Below, piece after piece: positions 32,967 through 42,278 of a DNA stretch of 64,000 nt; position 1 is the stretch's first letter; each line of letters starts with the position of its first letter. Location: contig NZ_JACHWN010000009.1 in assembly GCF_014191375.1 (NCBI RefSeq), positions 204,667-268,666 on the forward strand. Direction: 5' to 3'. Below the pieces are notes generated by a model. That model did not search any database, had not been told where the DNA came from, and was given only the letters and a program-made list of their open reading frames with translations. Origin of the DNA: Mesorhizobium sp. RMAD-H1 (GTDB lineage Bacteria > Pseudomonadota > Alphaproteobacteria > Rhizobiales > Rhizobiaceae). A program made the position numbers and the translations under genes.

Positions 32967-34228
32967 TGAGCAGGTACCGGCGCCCCCTGCGTGCCATGAT
33001 GCTTGCGCTTGTTCCCTCGGTGGTCATGGCGCCGGGCAGCCTTTTCTGCGGGCAGGCGATGGCGGCCACCCAGCTGCCGCGCCTGGAGCCGTATCAGCTC
33101 GTGCGCTCGCTGCGGATGCTCCAGGATCAGGTGGTGGCCGGCAAGCCGGAGGCGCTTGTCATGCTGAACCGGGTACTGGTGCGCATTGCGGAGGATTTGC
33201 GGGCAAGCCCGCCCGATGTCTGGTCAAAGACGGACAATCTTCATGCGGCGGTCATCTATCTCCTGAATGGCGGCAATCCCGATGTGGTCAAGCCCATTCT
33301 TGCTGGCGCTCCGCCTGAAGCCCTGCCGTCCCGTCTCGTCGCGGGGGCTCTCGCCTATGCCGATGCCAATTCGGTCGAGGTCGTGCAGCAGTTCTCCGAT
33401 CCGCTCCCGCCTGGCCTGCCGGACGAGCTGGTCGCGTCGATCTATCTCGTCACCTCTCCCCAGCTGGCGGGGAGCGATCCTGCGGCGGCGTTGCAGCGCC
33501 TCGATGCGATCCGTCTTTCCATGCCCGGCTCGCTGTTCGAAGAGGCTGCGATCCGGCGCGGTCTGAAGATAGCGGCCCGGCTTCATGATGCGGGCAAGGT
33601 GAAGGTGCTGGCGCGGAATTATCTCCAGCGCTTTCCCCGCTCGCCCTATACGCAGGATTTCTTCCTGCAGTTCGTCGATGCGATCCTGCAACTGAAGGAC
33701 AGGATCGGCAATGACGAGATAGCGGAGCTGGCGCGGTTCGCGAGGCCCGAGGCGCAGCATGCCTTCTATCTGCGCGTGGCGCGTGGCGCGCTTCTCGACG
33801 GGCAGATGGAGCGTGCCAGGTTCGCGGCGGCAAACGCGGCCGAGCTGGCGCGCGAACTGCATGTGGACGACACCCAGGCCAGGCTCTATTCGGCAGCGAG
33901 CAAGGCCGCTTCGATGCGGGCGCAGGATGCCATCCGCACATTGTCGGAAATCCCGAAGGAGCGTCTGCACGAGCGCGACAAGCGGCTGCTGGAGGCGGCC
34001 GAGGCAATGGCCGGGCGGGTCGTCAGTGAGCCCGTGCAGCTGCCGGCCGGCCCGGCGTCCCCGTCCAGGGCCGAGGCGCTCCCCGTCTCGACCGGCAGTG
34101 AAGCCGGTCCGTCCTGGGCACAGGAACAGGAGCGCCCTGCGCCTGATACGACGATCCAGGAGACGGTGGACGAGACAAAAAAGAAGCTGGCCGAAATCGA
34201 CCGGCTCCTGGGAAAGGAGACGCAATGA
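32966..34228 (+). CDS. motC: Periplasmic motility protein MotC
   Basis: A 420-residue secreted protein of the rhizobial MotC family. Signal peptide about residues 1-33 (MLALVPSVVMAPGSLFCGQAMAA), then an all-helical region with QLPRLEPYQLVRSLRMLQDQVVAGKPEALVMLNRVL and NPDVVKPILAGAPPEALPSRLVAGALAYA. In S. meliloti MotC binds the periplasmic part of MotB and is required for rotation, with MotE as its chaperone. The ATG at 32966 overlaps the motB TGA; the GTG one codon upstream is less likely. Confidence 0.88.
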   Translation: MSRYRRPLRAMMLALVPSVVMAPGSLFCGQAMAATQLPRLEPYQLVRSLRMLQDQVVAGKPEALVMLNRVLVRIAEDLRASPPDVWSKTDNLHAAVIYLLNGGNPDVVKPILAGAPPEALPSRLVAGALAYADANSVEVVQQFSDPLPPGLPDELVASIYLVTSPQLAGSDPAAALQRLDAIRLSMPGSLFEEAAIRRGLKIAARLHDAGKVKVLARNYLQRFPRSPYTQDFFLQFVDAILQLKDRIGNDEIAELARFARPEAQHAFYLRVARGALLDGQMERARFAAANAAELARELHVDDTQARLYSAASKAASMRAQDAIRTLSEIPKERLHERDKRLLEAAEAMAGRVVSEPVQLPAGPASPSRAEALPVSTGSEAGPSWAQEQERPAPDTTIQETVDETKKKLAEIDRLLGKETQ

Positions 34229-35550
34229 CGATCAACGATATCCTTCCGCAGATGGCACGCCCTCCCGCACGCCAGGCGCATGCAGAGACGCAGAAATCCA
34301 AATCCGCGCTCGCATCGACGGACGAGAATGCTGTTGAAGGAAAGATAGCAGCGAGCTTCGAAACGCTGGTCAAGGAGATCACGGGCAAGGCGGAGAAGCG
34401 AAGCGGCCGGACGGCGGAAGTCGAGGATGCCGATACCGGGCATGCCAAAGACGATACTCCGCCCGACTCCAAAGAGCAGGGACCGGTTTCCGCCATTGCC
34501 ACCCAGGCAATGCTTGCGTTCGGTCCTTTTCGCGTCAGCCACGCCGAGGCGGCGGTTGCGTCCGGAGATGCGGCGGGTGCGTTGGTTGAAGATGCCCGGA
34601 ACTCCGGAAAGCGGGAAGCACCGCTTCCGGACATGGATGAAGAGATACGGCTCGGCGAAAGCGCCGACACACAGGCACAGAAGGCAAAGGCCGAGGGGGA
34701 GACGGGGAAGAACGCCGACATGACGGGGCATTCTCCCGAGGGCCGGCCTGCGGCCGATCGCCCGGTGCCGGATCCGTCGTCGAGGCCGAATAATGAAGAC
34801 AAAACGTCCGTTGCGACTGACGCCAAGCCTCCGATGGCTCCATCGGCAGGTGGCGACGGAACGCGCGGGGAAGCCGGCGATAAGGACGTCAAGCCTGCCG
34901 CCCCGCGGCCGGATGCGGGCGCGGCGACACAAGGGCGCGGCAGCGAGGCTCCCGATAGCGGGATATTGCAGCAGGCCACGCAGGGCCGCACCAGCGGCGC
35001 CGGCAATCCGCCCGGCCCGGCGGATGCGGCAGCCAATCCGTCAAGGCCGGCCATGCGTATCGCCGATGTCGAAATCGTGTCTGAGCGCAGCTATGGCGCG
35101 ACGAAGACACTCAATATCCGGCTGCAGCCCGTCGATCTGGGGACGGTGACCGCGCGGCTGCGGCTCGTTCCCGACGGCATGCAGGTGGAACTGGTGGCCG
35201 ACAGGCGCGATACGGCGGAGCGGCTTGCCGCCGATCGCGACATGCTCAGCACAGCGCTGCGGACGGCGGGATTCGACGACAAGGCCGTCCTCTCCATCAC
35301 GGTGACGGAACGCGGGCAATCCTCAATGGCGAATATGTCGGGCAATCAGGCGGGGCAGCAGAATTTCGCCGCGCAGGATCAATCCGCCGGACGCCATGGA
35401 GCGCATTCGCAGGCCAACATGCAGGGAGAGGGGAATGGCAATCGGGATCAGCGCGGAGGCTGGGGCGCGGACGAGCCGGTGGGGGGCACACCGTCTTCGA
35501 CCGGCGATGCGCGTGACGGCCGCCCTCTGTCTCGCGGTCTTGTCGTCTAG
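34225..35550 (+). CDS. fliK: Flagellar hook-length control protein FliK (MotD)
   Basis: A 441-residue secreted molecular ruler. The long low-complexity N-terminal and middle region is rich in Ala, Glu, Lys, Pro and Gly. The C-terminal Flg_hook domain (about residues 290-360) has the signature LNIRLQPVDLGTVTARLRLVPDGMQVELVADRRDTAERLAADRDMLSTALRTAGF. In S. meliloti this gene was first named motD and then shown to act as FliK. It overlaps motC by 4 nt; its 3' end overlaps the transglycosylase gene by 116 nt. Confidence 0.9.
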   Translation: MTINDILPQMARPPARQAHAETQKSKSALASTDENAVEGKIAASFETLVKEITGKAEKRSGRTAEVEDADTGHAKDDTPPDSKEQGPVSAIATQAMLAFGPFRVSHAEAAVASGDAAGALVEDARNSGKREAPLPDMDEEIRLGESADTQAQKAKAEGETGKNADMTGHSPEGRPAADRPVPDPSSRPNNEDKTSVATDAKPPMAPSAGGDGTRGEAGDKDVKPAAPRPDAGAATQGRGSEAPDSGILQQATQGRTSGAGNPPGPADAAANPSRPAMRIADVEIVSERSYGATKTLNIRLQPVDLGTVTARLRLVPDGMQVELVADRRDTAERLAADRDMLSTALRTAGFDDKAVLSITVTERGQSSMANMSGNQAGQQNFAAQDQSAGRHGAHSQANMQGEGNGNRDQRGGWGADEPVGGTPSSTGDARDGRPLSRGLVV

Positions 35551-36076
35551 CGCCCTTGCGCTCGGTTCAGTGCCGGCGCGGGCGGAAAATGTCTGCGAGC
35601 GGGAGATGCACAGGGCCGCCGCCAGATACGGGGTTCCGATCGGCATCCTCTATGCGGTCGGCCTGACGGAGACGGGGCGGAAGAACTCGCTGCAGCCCTA
35701 TGCCATGAACATCGAAGGCAAGGCGGAGTTCTATCCGACGGCCTCAGCGGCCCTCTCGCGCTTCGAGCAGGTGAGGCGTGGAGGCGCCAAGCTGATCGAT
35801 CTCGGCTGCATGCAGATCAACTATTATTTTCATGGAGAGGCGTTCTCCTCGGTTGCAGAGATGCTGATGCCGAGCGCCAATGTCGACTATGCCGCGCGCT
35901 TCCTGAAGCAGCTCCGCGCCCGCGAGGGCAACTGGACCCTCGCCGTCGCCCGTTATCACGCCGGGCCCAACAACGATCCGGCCCAGAAGAGATATGTCTG
36001 CCGGGTCATGCAAAACATGGTGGCGACGGGCTTTGGAAACTGGACTCCCCAGGCCCGGAACTTCTGTCAGGCCTAG
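35435..36076 (+). CDS. Flagellar-cluster lytic transglycosylase (SLT domain)
   Basis: A 213-residue periplasmic peptidoglycan lyase. The N-terminal extension leads to a signal peptide (about residues 25-50, MRVTAALCLAVLSSSALALGSVPARA), then an SLT/lysozyme-like domain with catalytic Glu in LTETGRKNSLQPYAMN, the GCMQINYYFH motif and the VARYHAGPNN motif. The ATG at 35435 follows GGGAGAGGGGA and is chosen; ATG at 35507 would start directly at the signal peptide but lacks a binding site. The FlgJ-like protein at 46004 has no muramidase domain, so this enzyme probably opens the wall for rod growth. Confidence 0.87.
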   Translation: MAIGISAEAGARTSRWGAHRLRPAMRVTAALCLAVLSSSALALGSVPARAENVCEREMHRAAARYGVPIGILYAVGLTETGRKNSLQPYAMNIEGKAEFYPTASAALSRFEQVRRGGAKLIDLGCMQINYYFHGEAFSSVAEMLMPSANVDYAARFLKQLRAREGNWTLAVARYHAGPNNDPAQKRYVCRVMQNMVATGFGNWTPQARNFCQA

Positions 36077-36217
36077 CCTGGTAACATATTGTTATGAATC
36101 GTGAAAACCGGTGTCCGTTAAAGTTTTATAAAGCTTTGCGCCCCTATTGATGCGATAGCCGAAGAGCCCTGCTTTTTCTTCTGTCTGTTATTTCGAATAT
36201 TCTAATACATATCCTCA

Positions 36218-36281
36218 TTAGTTGCTCCCAATAAATTGGGATTGCTGCCGAGTCATCGCGCCAGTTAGTTGTTGCTCCCAA
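36218..36281. promoter_or_regulatory. Double operator-like array upstream of ftcR
   Basis: GTTGCTCCCAA occurs twice, at 36221-36231 and 36271-36281, exactly 50 bp apart, each preceded by TTA/TTAGTT. The first overlaps a palindrome, TCCCAATAAATTGGGA (36226-36241). The second ends 31 bp before the ftcR ATG. It looks like a paired regulator-binding site in the ftcR promoter. Confidence 0.55.
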
Positions 36282-36312
36282 GGGGTAACATACTGATTCG
36301 GAAGGCGGGCCG

Positions 36313-36996
36313 ATGATCGTGGTTGTGGACGAGCGCAATCTAGTTACGAGTGGGTATTCTGCCTGGTTCGGGCGGGAAGGAATTTCAACGACGGGCTTCT
36401 CTCCGACCGATTTCGGCGATTGGGTCGATACGGTTCCGCAGAGCGATATTCTTGCGGTTGAAGCTTTTCTGATTGGCGAATGCGCCAATCGCAATCATCT
36501 TCCTATCAAGATCCGTGAACGGTGCTCGGCTCCGGTCATCGCCGTCAGCGAGACCCAGTCGCTGGAGCGCACGCTGGAGCTGTTCCAGTCGGGGGTCGAC
36601 GATGTGGTCCGCAAGCCGGTCCATGTCCGCGAGATCCTGGCGCGTATCAATGCCATCCGCCGGCGTGCGGGCGCGGATGGCTCAAGCGCCCAGGCGGGAA
36701 CCCAGGTCGGTCCGATCCGGGTCTTCTCGGACGGGCGCGATCCGCAGATCAATGGGGTGGAATTCCTGCTGCCGCGTCGCGAGCGGCGCATCCTCGAATA
36801 TCTCATCGCCAATCGCGGGCGCCGGCTGAACAAGACGCAGATCTTCAATGCGATCTACGGCATCTTCGACGCGGAAGTCGAGGAGAACGTGGTGGAAAGC
36901 CACATCAGCAAGCTGCGCAAGAAACTGCGGGAAGCGTTGGGATACGATCCCATCGATTCAAAGCGCTTCCTCGGCTACTGCATCAATATCGAGTAG
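36313..36996 (+). CDS. ftcR: Flagellar transcriptional regulator FtcR
   Basis: A 227-residue OmpR-like regulator. The N-terminal receiver-like domain (residues 1-118) lacks the usual phospho-acceptor Asp: the beta-3 strand reads [11 protein letters not shown]. It keeps the Lys in [11 protein letters not shown]. The C-terminal winged helix (about 135-225) has [27 protein letters not shown] and [17 protein letters not shown]. By sequence and place (before flgE) it matches Brucella FtcR, the flagellar master regulator. It is probably controlled by abundance rather than by phosphorylation; the 236-bp upstream region has a repeated operator-like sequence. Confidence 0.92.
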   Translation: MIVVVDERNLVTSGYSAWFGREGISTTGFSPTDFGDWVDTVPQSDILAVEAFLIGECANRNHLPIKIRERCSAPVIAVSETQSLERTLELFQSGVDDVVRKPVHVREILARINAIRRRAGADGSSAQAGTQVGPIRVFSDGRDPQINGVEFLLPRRERRILEYLIANRGRRLNKTQIFNAIYGIFDAEVEENVVESHISKLRKKLREALGYDPIDSKRFLGYCINIE

Positions 36997-37069
36997 TCGT
37001 CCTCCGGCCGGCTGCATATCGGCCGGTCCAAACTGCTTTCCCAAAAAATGAGTGCTCCCGGAGCGACAG

Positions 37070-37093
37070 GTTCACGCAAGCGTCGTGAGCTAG
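37070..37093 (+). promoter_or_regulatory. Shared flagellar leader element, copy 5 (flgEKL)
   Basis: GTTCACGCAAGCGTCGTGAG then CTAG; 35 nt before the flgE ATG. The similarity to the flhA copy continues three bases further (TCTC after CTA+1), which makes it more than a chance core match. Confidence 0.6.
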
Positions 37094-37128
37094 TCTCGAT
37101 TCCGGAATCCTCATATCAGGAGATGGAA

Positions 37129-38379
37129 ATGAGCCTTTATGGGATGATGCGTACCGGCGTTTCGGGCATGAACGCCCAAGTCAACCGTTTGTCGGCCGTC
37201 GCTGAAAACATCGCCAATGCCAGTACCGTCGGCTACAAGCGCGCCAGCACACAGTTCGCCTCGCTCGTACTGCCCAGCTCCGACGGGCAGTACAATTCGG
37301 GAAGCGTCAAGACCGATGTGCGTTACGGGATTTCCGACCAGGGCGGCATCCGCTCCACGGCATCGTCGACGGATCTGGCCATTGACGGAAACGGTTTCTT
37401 CGTCGTCAGCAATGCGGACGGCACGCCTTACCTGACCCGCGCAGGCTCCTTCGTGAAGGATGCCGAGGGCAATCTCGTCAACACAGCCGGCTACTATCTC
37501 ATGGGCTACCCTGTCGTCGACGGCCAGGTGAACAGTGTCGCCAACGGCTTTCAGGGCCTCGAAAAAATCAACATAGAGCAGATGGATCTGATCGCTGAGC
37601 CCAGCCGGACCGGCACGTTCACAGTCAATCTGCCGGCAAATGCCGAAACCGCCGGCACGCCGCTGCCCACGGACAATGCTGCGGATTCGAAATATACCGC
37701 CAAGACCTCGCTTGTTTCCTACGACAATCTCGGCAATCCCGTTGTCCTCGACGTCTATTTCAGCAAGACCGCCGATAATGAGTGGCAGGTCGCGGTCTAT
37801 GATGCCGCGGGGCGGGCGGCTAATGGCGGCTTCCCCTATGCGTCCGGTCCGCTGACGAGCTCCACCATGACGTTCGACGCAACGACGGGCAAGCTCACAT
37901 CGGACGGCAATCTGGAGATCGACATTCCGGGCGGCCAGACGCTCGATCTCGATCTCTCGGCAACCAAGCAGCTTGCAGGGGACTATACCGTCTACAAGGC
38001 GATAATCGACGGCCGGTCGCCGAGCGCGATCGAAAGCGTCGACATCGGCGCCGACGGCTCGGTGGTCGCCCGTTACGAGAATGGCACCCAGCGCGAAATC
38101 TACCGCATCGCGCTCGGCAATGTGGCCAGCCCTGACCAGATGAAGGTCATAAGCGGCAATGTTTTCGCGCCGACCGGCGAATCCGGCGACGTCCAGCTCG
38201 GTTTTCCGAAAAGCGGCGGCCTGGGCAGCATTTCTTCAGGCGCATTGGAGGAATCCAATGCCGATATCGCCGAAGAGCTCACCGAAATGATCGAAGCACA
38301 GCGCAGCTACACCGCCAATTCCAAAGCCTTCCAGACAGGCGCGGATTTGATGGACGTGCTGGTCAACCTGAAAAGATAG
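37129..38379 (+). CDS. flgE: Flagellar hook protein FlgE
   Basis: A 416-residue hook subunit with conserved ends: MSLYGMMRTGVSGMNAQVNRLSAVAENIANASTVGYKRASTQF at the N-terminus and GALEESNADIAEELTEMIEAQRSYTANSKAFQTGADLMDVLVNLKR at the C-terminus. The middle carries the FlgE D1/D2 domains (VVLDVYFSKTADNEWQVAVYD). The open frame extends to 37048, but ATG 37129 has AGGAG 8 nt upstream and gives the family start. Confidence 0.96.
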   Translation: MSLYGMMRTGVSGMNAQVNRLSAVAENIANASTVGYKRASTQFASLVLPSSDGQYNSGSVKTDVRYGISDQGGIRSTASSTDLAIDGNGFFVVSNADGTPYLTRAGSFVKDAEGNLVNTAGYYLMGYPVVDGQVNSVANGFQGLEKINIEQMDLIAEPSRTGTFTVNLPANAETAGTPLPTDNAADSKYTAKTSLVSYDNLGNPVVLDVYFSKTADNEWQVAVYDAAGRAANGGFPYASGPLTSSTMTFDATTGKLTSDGNLEIDIPGGQTLDLDLSATKQLAGDYTVYKAIIDGRSPSAIESVDIGADGSVVARYENGTQREIYRIALGNVASPDQMKVISGNVFAPTGESGDVQLGFPKSGGLGSISSGALEESNADIAEELTEMIEAQRSYTANSKAFQTGADLMDVLVNLKR

Positions 38380-38410
38380 CCCTTCCGATGGGGGCGGGAT
38401 TGGATAGAGG

Positions 38411-39883
38411 ATGTCACTAAGTTCTGCATTGCTTACGGCTCAGAGTTCACTCAGCGCTACGTCGAAGCAGACGGCGCTGGTATCGCGGAACATAGCCGGC
38501 GCAAGCGATCCAAACTATGTCAAGCGCACGGGATCGCTGGTTTCAGGACCCTATGGCTCGGTCTATGTGAACATCGGCCGTTCGGCTGATGAGGCGCTGC
38601 TGACACGCTACATCCAGGCCAACAGCCAGAACGCATCGTCGAGCACGCTCGCCGCGGGTCTCGATCGCCTATCCTCGCTCTATTCGGCGGATGATTATTC
38701 AGGCTCGCCCGCGGCCCTCATCGGCGATCTGCGGGATGCGCTGCAGGCCTACGCCACCCAGCCAAGCCAGAGCACGTCGGCTGGCGACGCCGTCATCGAC
38801 AAGGCCGTGGCGCTCGCCAATGCGCTCAACGAGGGCACGTCCCAGATCCAGAAGCTGCGGGCCGATGCGGATGCCGACATCGCCACTTCGGTCGACAGCA
38901 TCAACGAGCTGCTGGCGAAATTCGAAGAGGTCAACAGCAGCATCGTCAACGGCACGCGGTCGGGCGCCGACGTCTCGGATTTTCTCGACCAGCGCGATTC
39001 GATCCTGAAACAGCTTTCGGGCGAGATCGGCATCACCACCATGACGCGGGCCGACAACGACATGGTGATCTTCGCCGAAACCGGCGTGACGCTGTTCGAA
39101 AAAACCGCGCGCAAGGTGAGTTTCGAGCCGACGACGGCCTTTGCGCCGGGCACCAGCGGCAACAATGTCTATGTGGATGGCGTGCCGCTCTCGCACGGCA
39201 CCTTCGAACAGCCCTACGGGACCGGACGGCTGAGTGGTCTGCTGCAATTGCGCGACCAGATCGCGCCGGATTATCAGAGCCAGCTCGACGAGATCGCCAG
39301 GGGCCTCGTCACCCTGTTCTCGGAAACGGACCAGACATCCTCCGGCCTGCCGTCGATCACCGGCTTGTTCAGCTATTCCGGTTCGCCTGATGTACCGGCG
39401 GATGGAACGCTCGTACCCGGCATAGCGGGGACGATTCGGGTTCCTTCCGCCTATATCCGTTCCGAAGGCGGCAGTGCGGAGCGGCTGCGTGACGGGGGCG
39501 GGCCGGACAACAATCCGGCCTATGTTTACAACACGGAAAACGCCGCAGGCTTCTCGGCCCGCCTGCAGCAGCTGATCGGGCTCGTTTCCGAGCCGCGCGC
39601 CTTCGACCCTGCAGCCGGCGCGGGAGTGAACTTGAACATCATAGACTACAGCACGGCTTCGGCCGGCTGGCTCGAAGGCAAGCGCAAGGCAGCTGCGGAT
39701 AACAGCGCTTATAATTCGACCGTTTCGTCGCGCGCGGAGCAGGCGCTTTCCAACGCCACCGGCGTCGACATCAACGAGGAGATGGCCCTTCTTCTCGAAC
39801 TCGAACAATCTTTTCAGGCATCGAGCCGGGTCCTGACGACCATCGGATCGATGCTCGACGATCTCCTCAATGCGGTGAGGTAA
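38411..39883 (+). CDS. flgK: Hook-filament junction protein FlgK (HAP1)
   Basis: A 490-residue junction protein. The N-terminus (SLSSALLTAQSSLSATSKQTALVSRNIAGASDPNYVKRTGSLV) and C-terminus (VDINEEMALLLELEQSFQASSRVLTTIGSMLDDLLNAVR) are diagnostic; the FlgK-type QRDSILKQLSGEIGI-like DQRDSILKQLSGEIGI lies near residue 195. It starts 31 bp after flgE with AGAGG before the ATG. Confidence 0.94.
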   Translation: MSLSSALLTAQSSLSATSKQTALVSRNIAGASDPNYVKRTGSLVSGPYGSVYVNIGRSADEALLTRYIQANSQNASSSTLAAGLDRLSSLYSADDYSGSPAALIGDLRDALQAYATQPSQSTSAGDAVIDKAVALANALNEGTSQIQKLRADADADIATSVDSINELLAKFEEVNSSIVNGTRSGADVSDFLDQRDSILKQLSGEIGITTMTRADNDMVIFAETGVTLFEKTARKVSFEPTTAFAPGTSGNNVYVDGVPLSHGTFEQPYGTGRLSGLLQLRDQIAPDYQSQLDEIARGLVTLFSETDQTSSGLPSITGLFSYSGSPDVPADGTLVPGIAGTIRVPSAYIRSEGGSAERLRDGGGPDNNPAYVYNTENAAGFSARLQQLIGLVSEPRAFDPAAGAGVNLNIIDYSTASAGWLEGKRKAAADNSAYNSTVSSRAEQALSNATGVDINEEMALLLELEQSFQASSRVLTTIGSMLDDLLNAVR

Positions 39884-39886
39884 GCC

Positions 39887-40936
39887 ATGAAAGCCCAGTC
39901 CGTTTCGTCCTACGCCCTTTCCAACGCCTTGCGTTCGGTCGTCTCCAAGGCGCAGACGGAATTGCTGAAAGCGCAGCAGGAAGCGACCACAGGCACCGTT
40001 TTCGACGTGGGCCTGGCGCTCGGCGCCCGTTCCGGCCAGACGATATCGCTGCGCAAGGAATACGATCGGCTGACCTCGCTCACCGAGATGAACAACCTGA
40101 TCTCCGAGCGGATGAAGACCTCGCAGACGGCGATCGAAAACGTCGTTGACGGGGCGCAGGATTTTCTGGTGAACCTGACGGGGGCAACCTCGGCCGAGGG
40201 AGGAAAGATCACGATCGTCGAGAGCGCCAAGTCGGCACTCCAGACGACTACCGGTCTTCTCAACAGCACTTACGCGGGCGAATATATCTTTGCCGGTGTG
40301 AACACCGACGTCCGGCCGGTCGGCGATTATTACGCCGACGACAGCGCGGCCCGAACGGCGATCAGGACTGCGTTCGAAACCCATTTCGGATTTGCGATGG
40401 ACGATCCGCAGGTGGCCGATATTTCCGCCGCCGAGATGGAAACGTTTCTCGACACGGCGTTCGCCGACGAATTCAACGAGACGAACTGGAGCAGCAACTG
40501 GTCCTCTGCCTCGAATACGGTGATCAAGAGCCGCATCGCGCCGACAGAACTGGCCGAGACATCGGTCAGCGCCAATGCGGAAGGTTTCCGCAAGACGATG
40601 ATGAGCTACACCATGATCGCAGAACTCGGCGGTATCGGCCTCAATGACAACGCCTTTTCCGCCTTGATCGACAAGGCCCTCGCCACGACGACCGAGGCGA
40701 TCGGGTTGGTTTCCCAGTCGCAATCGACGCTCGGCATTGCGCAGGCGCGTACCACCGGTGCCAACACGCGCATCGCGGCCCAGCTCAATATTCTCAACAC
40801 CTCGGTCCGCGATCTCGAAGCCGTCGACCCCTATGAGGCGGCGACGCGCGTCAGCGCGCTGACGTCGCAGATCGAGACCTCCTATGCGATGACGGTCAGG
40901 CTCATGGGGATGAGTCTGCTCAACTACTTGAAGTAA
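39887..40936 (+). CDS. flgL: Hook-filament junction protein FlgL (HAP3)
   Basis: A 349-residue flagellin-like junction protein: N-terminal VSSYALSNALRSVVSKAQTELLKAQQEATTGTVFDVGLALGAR and C-terminal YEAATRVSALTSQIETSYAMTVRLMGMSLLNYLK form the coiled ends. Follows flgK after 3 bp. A hairpin with a short T-run follows the gene. Confidence 0.93.
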   Translation: MKAQSVSSYALSNALRSVVSKAQTELLKAQQEATTGTVFDVGLALGARSGQTISLRKEYDRLTSLTEMNNLISERMKTSQTAIENVVDGAQDFLVNLTGATSAEGGKITIVESAKSALQTTTGLLNSTYAGEYIFAGVNTDVRPVGDYYADDSAARTAIRTAFETHFGFAMDDPQVADISAAEMETFLDTAFADEFNETNWSSNWSSASNTVIKSRIAPTELAETSVSANAEGFRKTMMSYTMIAELGGIGLNDNAFSALIDKALATTTEAIGLVSQSQSTLGIAQARTTGANTRIAAQLNILNTSVRDLEAVDPYEAATRVSALTSQIETSYAMTVRLMGMSLLNYLK

Positions 40937-40947
40937 ATTCCGGAAGT

Positions 40948-40990
40948 AATACTCAAGGAACTTAACGCGAATCTTTAAGTATTGTTTTCC
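40948..40990 (+). terminator. Possible terminator after flgL
   Basis: AATACTCAAGG and CTTTAAGTATT can pair (one G-T and one mismatch) around a 14-nt loop, followed by GTTTTCC. The stem is AT-rich, so termination may be partial; it would separate flgEKL from flaF. Confidence 0.45.
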
Positions 40991-41009
40991 TGCAATACCC
41001 GGAGAAGAA

Positions 41010-41354
41010 ATGTATCAACTGCGCTATGAAGATGTGATGAACGAAGATGCAGCGAGCGCCAAGGAGCGCGAGCGTCTGCTCTTCGATCGTTCCATCGAAA
41101 TGCTTAAAGCTGCCCGCGAGCACGGCGCATCTTCACGGGCAGGCATCGACGCCGGCTATTTCGCTCTGCGGCTATGGACGACGCTGATCACGGATCTGGG
41201 CAGCGAAGAAAACGTGCTGCCGAAAGAGCTCAAGGCGGCCATCATCTCCATCGGCCTCTTCATCCTCAAGGAACTGGAACGGATCAGGCAGGGCGAATCC
41301 GACGATTACGATTCCATCATCGATATCACCCGAACAATCAGGGATAGTCTTTGA
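41010..41354 (+). CDS. flaF: Flagellin synthesis regulator FlaF
   Basis: A 114-residue small helical cytosolic protein of the FlaF family ([19 protein letters not shown]...[49 protein letters not shown]). In Caulobacter FlaF is required for flagellin production and secretion and works against FlbT. It starts behind a good binding site (GGAGAAGAA) and is followed at once by flbT. Confidence 0.93.
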   Translation: MYQLRYEDVMNEDAASAKERERLLFDRSIEMLKAAREHGASSRAGIDAGYFALRLWTTLITDLGSEENVLPKELKAAIISIGLFILKELERIRQGESDDYDSIIDITRTIRDSL

Positions 41355-41355
41355 G

Positions 41356-41826
41356 ATGGCAAAAGAGAAGGCACCGGCATCCGGGAATATCATGCGCCTC
41401 TCGCTGCGGGCGGGCGAGAAAATCTATATCAACGGCGCGGTGCTGCGCGCCGACCGCAAGGTTTCGCTCGAACTTCTGAATGACGCGACCTTCCTCCTGG
41501 AGAATCATGTCCTCCAGCCCGAGCAGACGACGACACCGCTGCGCCAACTCTATTTCACGGCTCAGATCATGCTCATCAATCCGGCGATCGCGGCGCAGGC
41601 GCGGGAAACCTTCAAAGCGATGCTGAAGGCGATGCTGAACACGTTTGAAGATGCGGAGGTCCTTAAAGGGCTGAAGCTTACCGATGAGCTCGTGCATCAG
41701 GGCCGGGTGTTCGAAGCACTGAAGACGCTGCGCGGACTTTATCCCATCGAGGCGCGGATCATGGGCGGGGACGAAGCCCACCGTGAGTCCAAATTTCTGA
41801 CCCAGGCTTCGGAGGCCGTGGCATGA
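41356..41826 (+). CDS. flbT: Flagellin mRNA regulator FlbT
   Basis: A 156-residue post-transcriptional regulator. The beta-rich N-terminal half has [62 protein letters not shown], typical of FlbT. In Caulobacter FlbT binds the flagellin 5' leader and promotes its decay; in Brucella it is a positive factor for flagellin. The ~160-nt fliC leader here is the obvious target. Its stop overlaps the flgD start. Confidence 0.93.
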   Translation: MAKEKAPASGNIMRLSLRAGEKIYINGAVLRADRKVSLELLNDATFLLENHVLQPEQTTTPLRQLYFTAQIMLINPAIAAQARETFKAMLKAMLNTFEDAEVLKGLKLTDELVHQGRVFEALKTLRGLYPIEARIMGGDEAHRESKFLTQASEAVA

Positions 41827-42254
41827 CGACGACACCCAGCGTTTTCAATCCCACCACCAACACCAATGCGACGACCAACACCAGCACGTCGGCATCCAGC
41901 AGCAACACGGCTGCAGCGGCGGCGACGGCGGATTACCAGTCCTTCCTGAAGCTTCTTGTCGCGCAGATGAAGAACCAGGACCCGACGCAGCCGATGGATT
42001 CCACGCAATATGTCACGCAGCTCGCGACATTCTCGAATGTCGAACAGGCGGTGCAGATGAACAGCAAGCTCGATCAGCTTCTAGGCAGCTTCTCGCTTTC
42101 GCAAGCCGACGGCCTGATCGGGCGCACCGTCACGAGCGCCGACGGGAAGATCAGCGGCGAAGTGAAATCCGTCCGTATCCTGCAGGACGGCATGGTCGCG
42201 AAACTCGCCGACGGCACCGAACTGCCGATCACGACAGGCGTCACGATAAGCTGA
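41823..42254 (+). CDS. flgD: Flagellar hook capping protein FlgD
   Basis: A 143-residue scaffold that caps the growing hook; short, consisting of a Thr/Ser/Asn-rich start and the conserved N-terminal domain ([50 protein letters not shown]), with only a brief C-terminal part ([35 protein letters not shown]). The Tudor/Ig-like region of longer FlgDs is missing, which is usual in rhizobia. Confidence 0.92.
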   Translation: MTTTPSVFNPTTNTNATTNTSTSASSSNTAAAAATADYQSFLKLLVAQMKNQDPTQPMDSTQYVTQLATFSNVEQAVQMNSKLDQLLGSFSLSQADGLIGRTVTSADGKISGEVKSVRILQDGMVAKLADGTELPITTGVTIS

Positions 42255-42278
42255 GCCGGCACAGCAAAGGGCGGGGCG

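Noticed and set aside
38699..40723. 674-residue open frame opposite flgK and flgL
   Set aside because: Shadow frame spanning two well-conserved genes and their junction; no recognisable domain.
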